Positions 19,014-27,075 of a stretch of 64,000 bases of DNA are shown piece by piece (the stretch's first letter is position 1; every line of letters starts with the position of its first letter). The stretch spans positions 248,001-312,000 of the forward strand of contig JACOUT010000018.1 of assembly GCA_016177705.1 (NCBI GenBank), read 5' to 3'. This DNA comes from Deltaproteobacteria bacterium (GTDB lineage Bacteria; Myxococcota; UBA727; VGSZ01). Below the pieces are notes generated by a model, which worked only from the letters and a program-made list of their open reading frames with translations, was not told the origin of the DNA and ran no database searches. A program made the translations under genes and the position numbers.

Positions 19014-22000
19014 ATGCGCATCGACTGCGAGCAGTGCGGCGCCGCGTTCAGCATCGACGACAAGATGATCTCCGACCGCGGGGTGCGTGCGCAGTGTCCG
19101 AAGTGCGGCCACCAAAAGGTGGTCAAGAAGCCCGATTCGAACCCGCTGACCTCGCCGGCCCCCGTGACGGCGATGCACCAGGCCCCACCGCTGCCGCAGG
19201 CGCCGCCGCCGCCGAACCCCTTCGCGGCGCCGCCGGGCGCCACCGGCCCCTTCGGCGCCGCCCCGGCGCCGAACCCCTTTGCACCGCCGGCCGGCGCGCA
19301 GAACCCGTTCGCGCCCCCGGCCGGTAGCGCCGACCCGAACGCGACCATGCCGCGCGCGGCCGCCCCCTTCGGCGCCACCGTGCCATCGGCGCCGCCGGTG
19401 TCCTCCGCCAACCCCTTCGGTGCGGCCGCCAGCTCCGACCCCTTCGGCGCGCCGTCGGCGCCAGTCGGCAGCCCGTTCGCCGCACCGCCGGCCGGCTCGC
19501 CGTTTGGCGCCCCGTCGTCGGCGAGCCCGTTCGCGCCCTCGTCGGCAGCGGCGCCCACCCCGTTTGGGGCCGGGGCGAGCCCATCGCCCTTCGGCGCACA
19601 AGCGCCGGCCGCAGGCAACCCGTTCGGGTCCGGGGCGGCGCCGGCCTCGCCGTTCGCGGCACCAACGAGCCCGCCGGCCTTCGCCGCGCCGCCGAGCCAA
19701 CCGCCCAAGCCGGTCGACGACCCGTTCGCGCGCCTCGGGGCGGCCCCGGTGCGCCCCGCCATGGGCGGCACCGCCCCGGCGGCCCACGCGGCGATCGCCG
19801 GCCCGGCGCACCTGCACGCTGCGCCCGCAGCGCCCGCCCCGGTGCCCGCGCTGTCAGCGGCCCCGGACGACCCCTTCGCCAAGCTCGAGCTCGGCGGCCC
19901 GGGGCCGGCGGCGGCGGAGGCAGCGCGCCCACAGCGCTGGCAGGTGAAGACCGCCGCCGGCATGGACGCGGACGTCGACTTCCAGCAGCTTCGCGACCTG
20001 ATCAAGGCTGGCACCGTCGGTCCCGACGACGAGGCTGCGCCGGTCGGTGAGCCGCTCAAGAAGGTCGGCGCGCAGCCGCTCTTGGCGGTGCCGCGGCCCG
20101 GCACGGCGGGGCCGCGGGTGGTGTCGGGCGCGCGCGCCAGGAGCGCGCCGTCGTTCGGTCGCATCGCGGCAGGCGTCGCGGTCGTCCTCGTCGTCGGCGG
20201 TGGGCTCGCCGTCTACAAGCTGAAGCCCGAGCTGTTCGAGGGCGGCTCGGATGCCGGCGTCAACCCGCTGCGCGGCGTCAAGTCCACGTGGGAGATGCAG
20301 TTTCCCAACCCACCGCATACCGCGCAGGAGCACGTCGACGCCGGGCGCGCCGCCATGCGGCTCGACACCGCCGCCGGCTACCGCAAGGCCGACGACGAGC
20401 TGCGCCAGGCTCTCATCCGCGAGGTCGGCAACGTCAAGGCCATCGCCGCCTGGGTGGAGAACTTCGCTGGCCTGCCCGCCATGCAATCGGACATCGAGAC
20501 CGGCCGCGTGGCGAAGGACGCCATCGCCTGGGCGTTGCGCAAGAAGCCGGATGACCCCGACGCCAACCGCGCCGAGGGTGCGCTTTTGCTGGCCATGCAG
20601 AAGGTCGACGACGCGCAGCGCCGCCTGATGAAGGCGCGCGACGACGACCCGAGCGACATGCAGACGCTGCTGGTGTTGGCGCGCAGCCACCTCGACCGAA
20701 ACGCCGCCGAAGCGCTCAGCCTCATCGGGCAGGTGCGCAGGAAGGCGCCCGAGCTGAAACAGGCCATTGTCGTCGAGGGTGCGGCGCAGCGACGCCTAGG
20801 CGCCTTCAAGTACGCGCGCGAGGTGCTCGGCGAGCGGCTCGCCTCCGACCCGGCCAACACCGGCGCGCTCAAGGAGCTGGCCAAGCTCGAGCTGGACGTC
20901 GGCAACCCGGAGCAGGCCATCGAGGCGCTGTCTCGGCTCATCGCGGCCGAAGAGCGCGACGTCGACGCGCACCTGATGCGCGCCAAGATCGCCTACCAGA
21001 TCCTTGGCGGTCAGGAGGGCCTGACGCGCGCCGAGCAGTACCTCGACCTGATCGTCGAGAAGTACGACGCGGTGGCCGGCGAGCTGCTGTTGCCGGTGCT
21101 GGCGCACGCCGCGTTCGTCAAAGGCGAGCTCGGCAAGCTCGACGACGCCATCAAGCTCGCCGAGCGGGCGCGCGGCTCGGACGGCGCGCACCCGCCGGTG
21201 CTGTTCGTGCTCGGCCGCGTCTATGGCCTCAAGGGCGATACCAAAGCGTCGCGTGAGGCGCTCGAGCGCGCCGTCACCTCGGTGTCGTCGCGAGACTCCT
21301 TCTATGAGCCGGTGGTGCGCACCGAGCTTGGGCGCGCGCAGGGCGCCGACGGCGACACGGTCTCCGCCATACGCAGCTTCGAGCAGGCCATCGAGTACGA
21401 CCCGAGGAGCGAACGCGCGCACTTCGGCCTGGCCTCGCTCTACGTCAAGAGCGACAAGATGAGCCAGGGCATGACCATGATGGCGCGCGCCATGCAGAAT
21501 GACCCCAGCCTCGCCGACGAGAAGCGCATCCTCACCGACTACCCAACGGCGCGCCGCGACTTCCTTGCCATGGCCGACGTCTTCAAGGCCGCCAAGGCGC
21601 CGGCGGCGGACTCGTCGTTGGCCGCGCAGAAGGAAGCCACCGAGGGCGTGTTGCGCTTCCACGGCGGCCAGAAGAAGGAGGCCGAGGTGCTACTGCGGCG
21701 CGCGCTCGCCGAGGACCAGTTCAGCCACGCGGCGCTGCTCTACCTCGGCGTCATCGAGCTGTCCGACAGCCGCCTGTCCGACGCGCGCAAGCACCTGCAC
21801 CTCGCCGCCACCACAACCGGCAAGGGCCACCTGGTGACGCAGATGTACCTGGCGCGCGCCGAGCTTCTGACCGGTGACCCAGAGAGCGCGCGCAAGCGCT
21901 TGCAGGACGTCATCGACCAGGACGCGACGCTGGTGCAGGCGAGCTACAGCCTCGGCATGTTGCTGCGCCAGCAGAACCTCGAGGGGCAGGCGCTCGAGGA

Positions 22001-22070
22001 GCTGCGCAAGGTCATCAAGGCCGACCCCGACTACACGCCCGCCAAGCGCGCGCTCGCCAACGCTCGGTAG
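19014..22070 (+). CDS. zinc-finger / GYF-like / TPR membrane protein
   Basis: A 1018-aa protein. Residues 1-33 form an MJ0042-type zinc ribbon (C-x2-C ... C-x2-C, starting MRIDCEQCG). Residues of about 45-245 are low complexity, with repeated N-P-F and P-F-G-A motifs. A GYF_2-like domain follows at about 300-355 (WQVKTAAGMDADVDFQQLRDLI). A transmembrane segment lies near 385-402 (IAAGVAVVLVVGGGLAVYKL), and about 600 residues of TPR repeats reach the C-terminus. The layout suggests a membrane scaffold with cytosolic zinc-finger and GYF parts and TPRs on the other side. The ATG at 19014 is chosen because it begins the zinc ribbon. It diverges from rpsA. Confidence 0.85.
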   Translation: MRIDCEQCGAAFSIDDKMISDRGVRAQCPKCGHQKVVKKPDSNPLTSPAPVTAMHQAPPLPQAPPPPNPFAAPPGATGPFGAAPAPNPFAPPAGAQNPFAPPAGSADPNATMPRAAAPFGATVPSAPPVSSANPFGAAASSDPFGAPSAPVGSPFAAPPAGSPFGAPSSASPFAPSSAAAPTPFGAGASPSPFGAQAPAAGNPFGSGAAPASPFAAPTSPPAFAAPPSQPPKPVDDPFARLGAAPVRPAMGGTAPAAHAAIAGPAHLHAAPAAPAPVPALSAAPDDPFAKLELGGPGPAAAEAARPQRWQVKTAAGMDADVDFQQLRDLIKAGTVGPDDEAAPVGEPLKKVGAQPLLAVPRPGTAGPRVVSGARARSAPSFGRIAAGVAVVLVVGGGLAVYKLKPELFEGGSDAGVNPLRGVKSTWEMQFPNPPHTAQEHVDAGRAAMRLDTAAGYRKADDELRQALIREVGNVKAIAAWVENFAGLPAMQSDIETGRVAKDAIAWALRKKPDDPDANRAEGALLLAMQKVDDAQRRLMKARDDDPSDMQTLLVLARSHLDRNAAEALSLIGQVRRKAPELKQAIVVEGAAQRRLGAFKYAREVLGERLASDPANTGALKELAKLELDVGNPEQAIEALSRLIAAEERDVDAHLMRAKIAYQILGGQEGLTRAEQYLDLIVEKYDAVAGELLLPVLAHAAFVKGELGKLDDAIKLAERARGSDGAHPPVLFVLGRVYGLKGDTKASREALERAVTSVSSRDSFYEPVVRTELGRAQGADGDTVSAIRSFEQAIEYDPRSERAHFGLASLYVKSDKMSQGMTMMARAMQNDPSLADEKRILTDYPTARRDFLAMADVFKAAKAPAADSSLAAQKEATEGVLRFHGGQKKEAEVLLRRALAEDQFSHAALLYLGVIELSDSRLSDARKHLHLAATTTGKGHLVTQMYLARAELLTGDPESARKRLQDVIDQDATLVQASYSLGMLLRQQNLEGQALEELRKVIKADPDYTPAKRALANAR

Positions 22071-22083
22071 CCCGCGCGGCCGG

Positions 22084-23355
22084 CTACGGCGCGTAGAGCT
22101 TGAGCGCGTTGCCGTCCTCGGAGAACCACACCGCTACCGGGCGGCCGCCGGCGCGCAAGGCAAGGTCGAGCCACGCGTCGTCCTGCGTGCCCTTGTCGAG
22201 CACGGTGCGGCGAGTGCGCGTCGGGTCGCCCTGCGGCACCTCGACCAGGAACAGGCCGGGCGCGTCTTTGTCGTGCGGGTCGCGCGTCAACAGCCAGATG
22301 GTGCCGTCGGGCGCGCGCCGCACGACGGAGGGGCCGCGCGCCCGCGCCACGCGCGCGCGCGCGTCGAGCGGAGCCGGCGCCGCGGGATTGAACGCGCCCA
22401 CGGTCAGCGATTGGTCGTCGAGCCGCACGGCGGCGGCGTCGATGGTGCCGGCGGTGCCGCGCCACAGCGCGCTGGCCACGCCGTCGAAGCCGGCCTTGGG
22501 GCTCTCCCGCGCCGGCGTGACCACGAAGGAGACCTGCCCGGGCCTGCGCACCGCCAGGCGCCAGTGGCTCATCACCACCTGCCAGTCGCAGTAGCTTGCC
22601 ACCACGGTGGCATCGTCGAGCACGCGCAGATCGGCGCGCACCTGGGGCGAGGGGCCCACGGTGTCGACGTCGATCTTTTCCCAGTGCCCGACACCGCCGG
22701 CGCCGAAGGCCGGCGCGTCCGCCGGACGGCGCGCGTAGCGCAGCCGATCGCCGCCGGTAGTGTAGAGCAGGTGGACGCGGCCCTTGCCGTCGACGGTGAG
22801 CGCGCTCTCGGCGCCGGCCTCGTCGCCAAACGCGATCTCCTCGAGCACCCAGCCGGGCGCGCCGGGCCGGAACGCGGGCGCCGGTGCGGGCTCGTCGTCG
22901 ATGAGCGCGCCGGCCGCCTTCATGGCGGCGCCATCGCGCGGCCGGTGCGCGACTTTCAGCGTGTGTTCGCCTTGGTGGTACAGGGTGACGACGGGCGCGC
23001 CGCCGGGCGCGAGCGCGAGCCGCACGAAGCCGCCGGCGGCGCCCTCGGTCTCTACGGGTTCAGGCGGCCCGGGCTGCACCGCGCCCGCGGGCGAGACGGC
23101 GTAGAGCACGTCGCCGACGTCGGCGTCGGTCCAGGCCAGGTGCACTCGGTCGGCGTCGTCAACGGCGACGTTCGGGTACCAGCCGACGCCGCGCTTGGCC
23201 TCACCAGCGGCGACGCGCTCCGCCGGCGGCGCGGCGACGACGATCACGGTGCCGGGTGCCGGCTCTTGCGTGGGAATGGGCAGCTCGCGCCGGCAGCCGG
23301 TGAGCGCCAGACCGAGGACGAGCAGGGTGGCGGCAGGCCGCCTTGGCGAGCGCAT
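22084..23355 (-). CDS. lipoprotein of unknown function, possible beta-propeller
   Basis: A 423-aa protein with a clear lipoprotein signal (MRSPRRPAATLLVLGLALTGC, Cys at residue 21). Downstream it has repeated motifs of the form NVAVDDADRVHLAWTD, GKGRVHLLYTTGG and APDGTIWLLTRDP, which look like beta-propeller blades. No catalytic signature is seen. The ATG at 23355 gives the signal peptide, and the open frame extends further upstream but reads as noncoding. It converges on the TPR gene and diverges from the 116-aa gene. Confidence 0.78.
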   Translation of the reverse strand: MRSPRRPAATLLVLGLALTGCRRELPIPTQEPAPGTVIVVAAPPAERVAAGEAKRGVGWYPNVAVDDADRVHLAWTDADVGDVLYAVSPAGAVQPGPPEPVETEGAAGGFVRLALAPGGAPVVTLYHQGEHTLKVAHRPRDGAAMKAAGALIDDEPAPAPAFRPGAPGWVLEEIAFGDEAGAESALTVDGKGRVHLLYTTGGDRLRYARRPADAPAFGAGGVGHWEKIDVDTVGPSPQVRADLRVLDDATVVASYCDWQVVMSHWRLAVRRPGQVSFVVTPARESPKAGFDGVASALWRGTAGTIDAAAVRLDDQSLTVGAFNPAAPAPLDARARVARARGPSVVRRAPDGTIWLLTRDPHDKDAPGLFLVEVPQGDPTRTRRTVLDKGTQDDAWLDLALRAGGRPVAVWFSEDGNALKLYAP

Positions 23356-23377
23356 CGCTTGTTGCTTAGCTCCGTGG

Positions 23378-23728
23378 ATGACCGACGAAAAGAAGAGCGA
23401 TCCCTTCGGCTCCCTGTTGAACGCAGCGCTCGGCCAGATCGACGAGATCCGCGACGTCATCGTGCGCGGCGGCCACGCCGGCAAGGCCAAGATCGACGCC
23501 GAGCTGCTCAAGCGGCAGCGCGACCGAGCGCTGTGCGAGCTGGCGGCGCTGGTGCTGCACGAGGCCGAGCAAGGTGCGCTCGCGCTGCCGCCGGCGTGCG
23601 AGGAGCACGCCAAGCGCGTGCGCGAGCTGGACGCGCAGATCGCCAAGGCCGAGGGCGAGGCGGCGCGGGCCTTCGGCGACAAGAAGCCACCACCGGACGG
23701 TGCCGGCAGCGGCGGTGAAGGGTCTTGA
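23378..23728 (+). CDS. small conserved hypothetical protein, 116 aa
   Basis: An acidic, mostly helical 116-aa protein. The N-terminus is DPFGSLLNAALGQIDEIRDVIVRG, followed by a predicted coiled coil (LLKRQRDRALCELAALVLHEAEQG ... RVRELDAQIAKAEGEAARAF) and a Pro/Gly tail. No family is recognised. Its ATG is 22 bp from the divergent lipoprotein start, so promoters must overlap. It ends 42 bp before tRNA-Ala. Confidence 0.65.
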   Translation: MTDEKKSDPFGSLLNAALGQIDEIRDVIVRGGHAGKAKIDAELLKRQRDRALCELAALVLHEAEQGALALPPACEEHAKRVRELDAQIAKAEGEAARAFGDKKPPPDGAGSGGEGS

Positions 23729-23770
23729 AAAGGGCGCCACGGGATGCGAGAGGTCGCCGGTCGCTCCCGC

Positions 23771-23846
23771 GGGGTCATAGCTCAGCTGGGAGAGCGCCTG
23801 AATGGCATTCAGGAGGTCGGCGGTTCGATCCCGCCTGGCTCCACCA
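23771..23846 (+). tRNA. tRNA-Ala (anticodon GGC)
   Basis: A complete cloverleaf of 76 nt including an encoded CCA. The acceptor stem pairs GGGGTCA with TGGCTCC, the anticodon stem is CCTGA/TCAGG, and the seven-base loop ATGGCAT has GGC at positions 34-36. The T-loop is GGTTCGATCC. Its 3' half is the attachment site of the integrative element to the right, whose left junction regenerates an intact tRNA. Confidence 0.97.
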
Positions 23847-23847
23847 C
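23802..23847 (+). repeat. attL: 3' part of tRNA-Ala, 46-bp direct repeat
   Basis: These 46 bases, from the anticodon loop through CCA plus one base, are identical to 31020-31065. The copy at the other end is a bare tRNA fragment, as expected for an integrated tyrosine-recombinase element. Identity starting at the anticodon loop points to crossover there. Confidence 0.93.
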
Positions 23848-23864
23848 CGAGAGTGACGACGACG

Positions 23865-23886
23865 ACGGCGCCCGAGAGGGCGCCGT
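23865..23886 (+). terminator. hairpin downstream of tRNA-Ala
   Basis: A perfect 9-bp stem (ACGGCGCCC / GGGCGCCGT) with a GAGA loop, 18 bp after the tRNA CCA, followed by a T-containing but not T-rich stretch. A near-copy follows the tRNA fragment at the right end of the element. Confidence 0.6.
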
Positions 23887-23908
23887 TGTCGTGCCCGAAA
23901 CCGGGCGG

Positions 23909-23930
23909 CTGACAGGGCTTTCTGACAGGG
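23909..23930 (+). promoter_or_regulatory. left pair of CTGACAGGG repeats (probable integrase arm sites)
   Basis: Two direct copies of CTGACAGGG at 23909-23917 and 23922-23930, spaced 13 bp start to start. The same pair, with the same orientation and spacing, occurs at 30913-30934 inside the other end of the element. Position at both ends fits arm-type binding by the integrase N-terminal domain. Confidence 0.6.
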
Positions 23931-23937
23931 AATGACC

Positions 23938-25098
23938 TCAGCCAAGCCCGAGAAGCGCGCCAAGGCGGCCGGTCGCTTCGGCGATCTTCGGCTGGCTGGT
24001 GTGCACGTAGGTGTCGAGCGTGAACGCCACCCGCGCGTGGCCGAGCGTCGCCGAGAGGGTGGCCGGATCCTCGCCGGCCCCGAGCATGAGCGTCGCGGCG
24101 CCGTGGCGGAGGTCATGGAAGCGGACGTGCCGCACGCCGGCCCCCTTGCACAGCGCGGCGTGAAGGCTCGCCAGCGTGCCGCCGTCGATCGGGTGCCCGC
24201 GCTCGCCCGTGAAGATCAGCCCAAGGCTGTCTGCCCATGCCTCGCCGAGCCGTAGCTTGTCCTTGGCCTGCTTCGCCTTGCGTGCTTGCAGCACCGCCAC
24301 CGCGGCCGGGCTCAGCGACAGCGTGCGCAGCGCGCGCTTGGTCTTGGGCGGCGCCAGGTCCATGCCGTCGTCGGTGCGGACGAGCTGGTGACGAACGGTG
24401 ACGCGGCCGGCGTCGAGGTCGACGTCGCGCCACCGTAGACCGAGCACCTCCCCGCGCCGCAGCCCGAGGCCAGCGGCGAGGAACCACACACCACCGAGCG
24501 GGCGCGAGCGCGCGGCCTCGAGCAGCTTCTGAGTCTCCGCCAGATCGAGCGGGACCGGGATGCTGCGCTCGACCTTGGGGCCGTGCACGTCGGTGGTCGG
24601 TTGCACGAGCACGGCACGGCGCATGACCGCCAGCTTGAACGCCATGCGCAAGACCATGAGGACGTGGTGCACCATCGACGGTGACAGCCCCTCGCGGACG
24701 CGGCGGTTGATGAAGGCTTGCACGTCGTCGGCCGTGAGGCTGCGCGCCCGCATCGCGCCGATGTGCGGCTTGATGTGGTGGTCCGCGAGATAGCGGTAGC
24801 TCTCGATCGTGCGCGGCCGCGTGCGGTGCTGGCGCTCGTCGAGAAAGCGGTCGAGCACGACGGCGACGGTCAGCCGGTCGTCGCCGAGGTTGCCGCCCGC
24901 GTCGAGGGTCGCCTTTGCGGCCGTCAGCTTGGTTTCGACCTCGCCCGCGGTGGCGCCATAGATGAACTTGCGACCGCCACCCGGCTTCGGCAGCTCGGCG
25001 CACCACCGCCCGTCGCGGCGCCGGTAAATCGAGCCGCGCCCTTTCTTGCGACGTCGCGTGGGCTTGCTCTGGGGTTCCTCTGTCACGGTGCCTTGCAT
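23938..25098 (-). CDS. int: tyrosine recombinase (integrase) of the tRNA-Ala element
   Basis: A 386-aa phage-type integrase that catalyses insertion into and excision from tRNA-Ala. The basic N-terminus fits an arm-binding domain, a SAM-like core-binding domain spans about 75-165, and the catalytic domain holds R214 (GLRRGEV), H328 and R331 (HDLRH), H354 (LGH) and the nucleophile Y364 (DTYVHT). The gene reads toward the tRNA, and its stop lies 8 bp from the left arm-site pair. The start ATG at 25098 faces the regulator gene across a palindromic operator region, so the two are probably controlled together. Confidence 0.95.
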   Translation of the reverse strand: MQGTVTEEPQSKPTRRRKKGRGSIYRRRDGRWCAELPKPGGGRKFIYGATAGEVETKLTAAKATLDAGGNLGDDRLTVAVVLDRFLDERQHRTRPRTIESYRYLADHHIKPHIGAMRARSLTADDVQAFINRRVREGLSPSMVHHVLMVLRMAFKLAVMRRAVLVQPTTDVHGPKVERSIPVPLDLAETQKLLEAARSRPLGGVWFLAAGLGLRRGEVLGLRWRDVDLDAGRVTVRHQLVRTDDGMDLAPPKTKRALRTLSLSPAAVAVLQARKAKQAKDKLRLGEAWADSLGLIFTGERGHPIDGGTLASLHAALCKGAGVRHVRFHDLRHGAATLMLGAGEDPATLSATLGHARVAFTLDTYVHTSQPKIAEATGRLGALLGLG

Positions 25099-25116
25099 GT
25101 CGCCTCCGTTGATCTA

Positions 25117-25141
25117 ACGTCTATCATAGACGTAACGTCTA
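25117..25141. promoter_or_regulatory. divergent operator: 17-bp palindrome plus extra half-site
   Basis: ACGTCTATCATAGACGT (25117-25133) is a perfect palindrome, and a third ACGTCTA half-site follows at 25135-25141. It lies in the 66-bp gap between the integrase and regulator starts, which is the expected place for a repressor of both genes. Confidence 0.65.
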
Positions 25142-25164
25142 CCAACGACAACCGAGGTTGCGCT

Positions 25165-25440
25165 ATGCAGATCAAGGTGCCGCCTGTCCCGAAGGAAAGC
25201 CAGGTATCCGGCTCTCAGCTCGACGCCGTGCTGATCGCCACCGGCGTGAGCGGCGTGGATCTGGCGGCCCGCCTCGACGTGACCCCCGAGACGGTCAGCC
25301 GGTGGCGGCTTGGCAAGCTCACGCTTTCGCGGTCGCGGTGGGTGGCGGTGCTCGCGGTGCTCGGGTTGCCGCTCGACTGGCGGCCGGCGGCGCGGGGGCA
25401 GGCAGCGGCGGCAAAGCGCGGGCGTGGGCGGCCGCGCTAG
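25165..25440 (+). CDS. small HTH transcriptional regulator (Cro/XRE-like)
   Basis: A 91-aa protein with a helix-turn-helix at about residues 18-55 (LDAVLIATGVSGVDLAARLDVTPETVSRWRLGKLTLSRSRW). Its second helix-recognition pair (ARLDVTPETVSRWR) is typical of Cro/C1-type and YdaS-like repressors. The Arg/Lys-rich tail may add DNA contacts. The ATG at 25165 is chosen because upstream codons overlap the operator. It is the likely reader of the ACGTCTA palindrome and the switch controlling integrase expression. Confidence 0.78.
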   Translation: MQIKVPPVPKESQVSGSQLDAVLIATGVSGVDLAARLDVTPETVSRWRLGKLTLSRSRWVAVLAVLGLPLDWRPAARGQAAAAKRGRGRPR

Positions 25441-25444
25441 TGCT

Positions 25445-25457
25445 GTCACGGCGTGAC
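25445..25457. promoter_or_regulatory. 13-bp palindrome between regulator and cargo gene
   Basis: GTCACGGCGTGAC (6-bp arms, one central base) begins 5 bp after the regulator stop and 45 bp before the next start. It may be an operator or a weak hairpin for the downstream gene. Confidence 0.35.
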
Positions 25458-25501
25458 GTGTCCAACCGCGTTTGCTCTAGACTGGTCACGAGGGGGGACG
25501 G

Positions 25502-26368
25502 ATGCACGCTTCACTGCTGGTCCTTGGACTGGCGATCGCAGGCGCTTTAGACGACCGGTCGGAGGCGGGCTCAGCGGCGGCGCCCGAGCAGCCGGCCGCC
25601 GTCGATGTGCGGCAGTGGTTGCCGCTCCTCAATACCGAGGTGCTCGTCGAGATGAAGGACGGCGGGTTTTTTGCCGGGTTGCTCGAGGGTATGAGTCCGA
25701 GCGAGGTTCGGCTCCGCCTCGTCGACGGGACAACCCGAACGGTCCAGCCATGGGACGTGGTTCGCCTAACAGCAAAGCCTGGCGCCAGTCCGCCAGCGGC
25801 GGTTGCGTCACCGGCAACGAAAGCGCCCGTCGATCGACCGAGCAAGACCGTCTCGGGGCCTCCGGAACGTCTCCTCGAACTCCTCGTCGGCAAGCAGGTG
25901 ACCGTTCGCGCAAACGATGATGTGCGCGTGAGGGGGCGCCTTCTCAGTTTTGACGACGACTCGATCGAGATCGACTCCGAACGAGGACGGTTCGAGATAG
26001 AGCGCTCCGCTGTAACTAGGATCGAGGAACCCTCACGGGCGGGTCGCACAGCGTCACGGGTGCACCTTGACGGCGACGATCCCATGCCGCAGCGCGAGTC
26101 GTCCGCGGAGAAGGCAGCAAGGAGCGACGTTGCGACTCACGCCGCCAATAGCCAGATGTGGTTTGTCGGCGGTGCCGTGAGCGCTGGCGTCGGGCTCGCC
26201 CTGTGCGGCGTCTGGCTCTTCGTCTGCGCAACGCCTTACGTGTTGGTGCCAGGCGTCGCCCTCCTCTGCGCTGGTGTCGTCGAAGGGGGCATCGGTGCGC
26301 TTGAACTCGGCGCCGCGAGCGCGGCCGAGAAGCGGGCCGCCGCGGAACAGCCGCGGATGGCGTACTAA
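25502..26368 (+). CDS. membrane protein with two Sm-like segments, unknown function
   Basis: A 288-aa protein. A probable signal peptide (ASLLVLGLAIAGA) precedes two related beta-rich segments at about 35-82 (LLNTEVLVEMKDGGFFAGLLEGM..) and 123-180 (LLVGKQVTVRANDDVRVRGRLLSFDDDSIEI..). Both have the strand-Gly-x-L pattern seen in Sm-like and other SH3-type barrels. Two hydrophobic segments follow at about 220-275. No catalytic motif is seen. It lies inside the integrative element between the regulator and the replication operon and opposes the latter, so it may be cargo. The Sm-like reading is an inference from pattern alone. Confidence 0.68.
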   Translation: MHASLLVLGLAIAGALDDRSEAGSAAAPEQPAAVDVRQWLPLLNTEVLVEMKDGGFFAGLLEGMSPSEVRLRLVDGTTRTVQPWDVVRLTAKPGASPPAAVASPATKAPVDRPSKTVSGPPERLLELLVGKQVTVRANDDVRVRGRLLSFDDDSIEIDSERGRFEIERSAVTRIEEPSRAGRTASRVHLDGDDPMPQRESSAEKAARSDVATHAANSQMWFVGGAVSAGVGLALCGVWLFVCATPYVLVPGVALLCAGVVEGGIGALELGAASAAEKRAAAEQPRMAY

Positions 26369-26416
26369 GACCCGTCGGCGACGGCCGTGCACCGCACGAC
26401 AAGCGCTCGCGGCGCT

Positions 26417-26684
26417 TCATCGGCGCGTCGCCACCTGCGCCTCGAGGCGCTCAAGCCGGGCGCCGATGTTGAGCCGCTCCAGCCGCAGCGCCTCCAGCTC
26501 GACGATGCGGCACGCCAAGCGCTCTCAGGTGCGCCACCACATCCGCGGCGGCCTCTGCGGCGGCCGGGATTCCTGTGCCGTCCAGCATTACCGCGACCAG
26601 CAACGATGCGTGCGTCGCGGGATGACGGTTGCGAGCTGGTGCGGTGGCGTCGATTGGAGGCCATTGCCGCTCGGCGTCAGCCAC
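26417..26684 (-). CDS. small coiled-coil protein with an apparent +1 frameshift
   Basis: A GTG start at 26684 overlaps the end of the DUF5681 gene by 8 bp, the coupling expected for this operon. The frame reads plausibly to AADVVAHL and then becomes His/Arg-rich. Skipping one base (the T at 26525) restores ERLACRIVELEALRLERLN and a leucine heptad to a stop at 26417, for 88 aa in total. Either the gene is frameshifted, the shift is a sequencing error, or it is programmed. Without the shift, the frame stops at 26451 after 77 aa. Function unknown. Confidence 0.45.
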
Positions 26685-27075
26685 GCGGCCCCGCCTTCGC
26701 GCGCTCCTCGTCCGCCTTGGCTGCCAACTTCACGATCAGGTCGCCCGAGCTGCGCACGCCGTCGCCGTAGGCGAGCCTCAAGAGCCCCTCGACCGCGGGG
26801 GTGATCACCCACGGCGGATCGTGCTCGTCCTCGGCAGCCTGCGGGCGTCCGAACACCCGCGCAGCGCACCACTCCGCGGCCCTCACCCGCAGCTCGTCGC
26901 GCTCCACGGGGACGGCGCCGGTCGCAACGTCGAGCAGATACCGGAGCGCCTCCGCGCCTCCGTCGCGGAACCAGCCGGGCAGGCGCGGTCGCCCGCCGGG
27001 GTTGCCGGACGCGCCGGGCGCAAACCGCCCGTGGGCGTCTCGTCCTGCTTCGTCCCTGCCATGTGGGTTGTTCAT
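26677..27075 (-). CDS. DUF5681 domain protein
   Basis: A 132-aa protein whose N-terminal G-R-F-A-P-G-A-S-G-N-P-G-G-R-P motif (about residues 14-28) is the hallmark of DUF5681, a family frequent in phages and integrative elements. The remainder is helical and charged. The ATG at 27075 has GGAGGT spaced 6 nt upstream and overlaps the primase stop (ATGA), so it is translated after the primase. Its position is compatible with a packaging or DNA-binding role, but none is shown. Confidence 0.75.
   Translation of the reverse strand: MNNPHGRDEAGRDAHGRFAPGASGNPGGRPRLPGWFRDGGAEALRYLLDVATGAVPVERDELRVRAAEWCAARVFGRPQAAEDEHDPPWVITPAVEGLLRLAYGDGVRSSGDLIVKLAAKADEERAKAGPRG

Noticed and set aside
26365..26664. 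99-codon minus-strand frame
   Set aside because: An Arg/Ser-rich translation in a third frame. The coupled frame from 26684 with one base skipped gives a far better protein.
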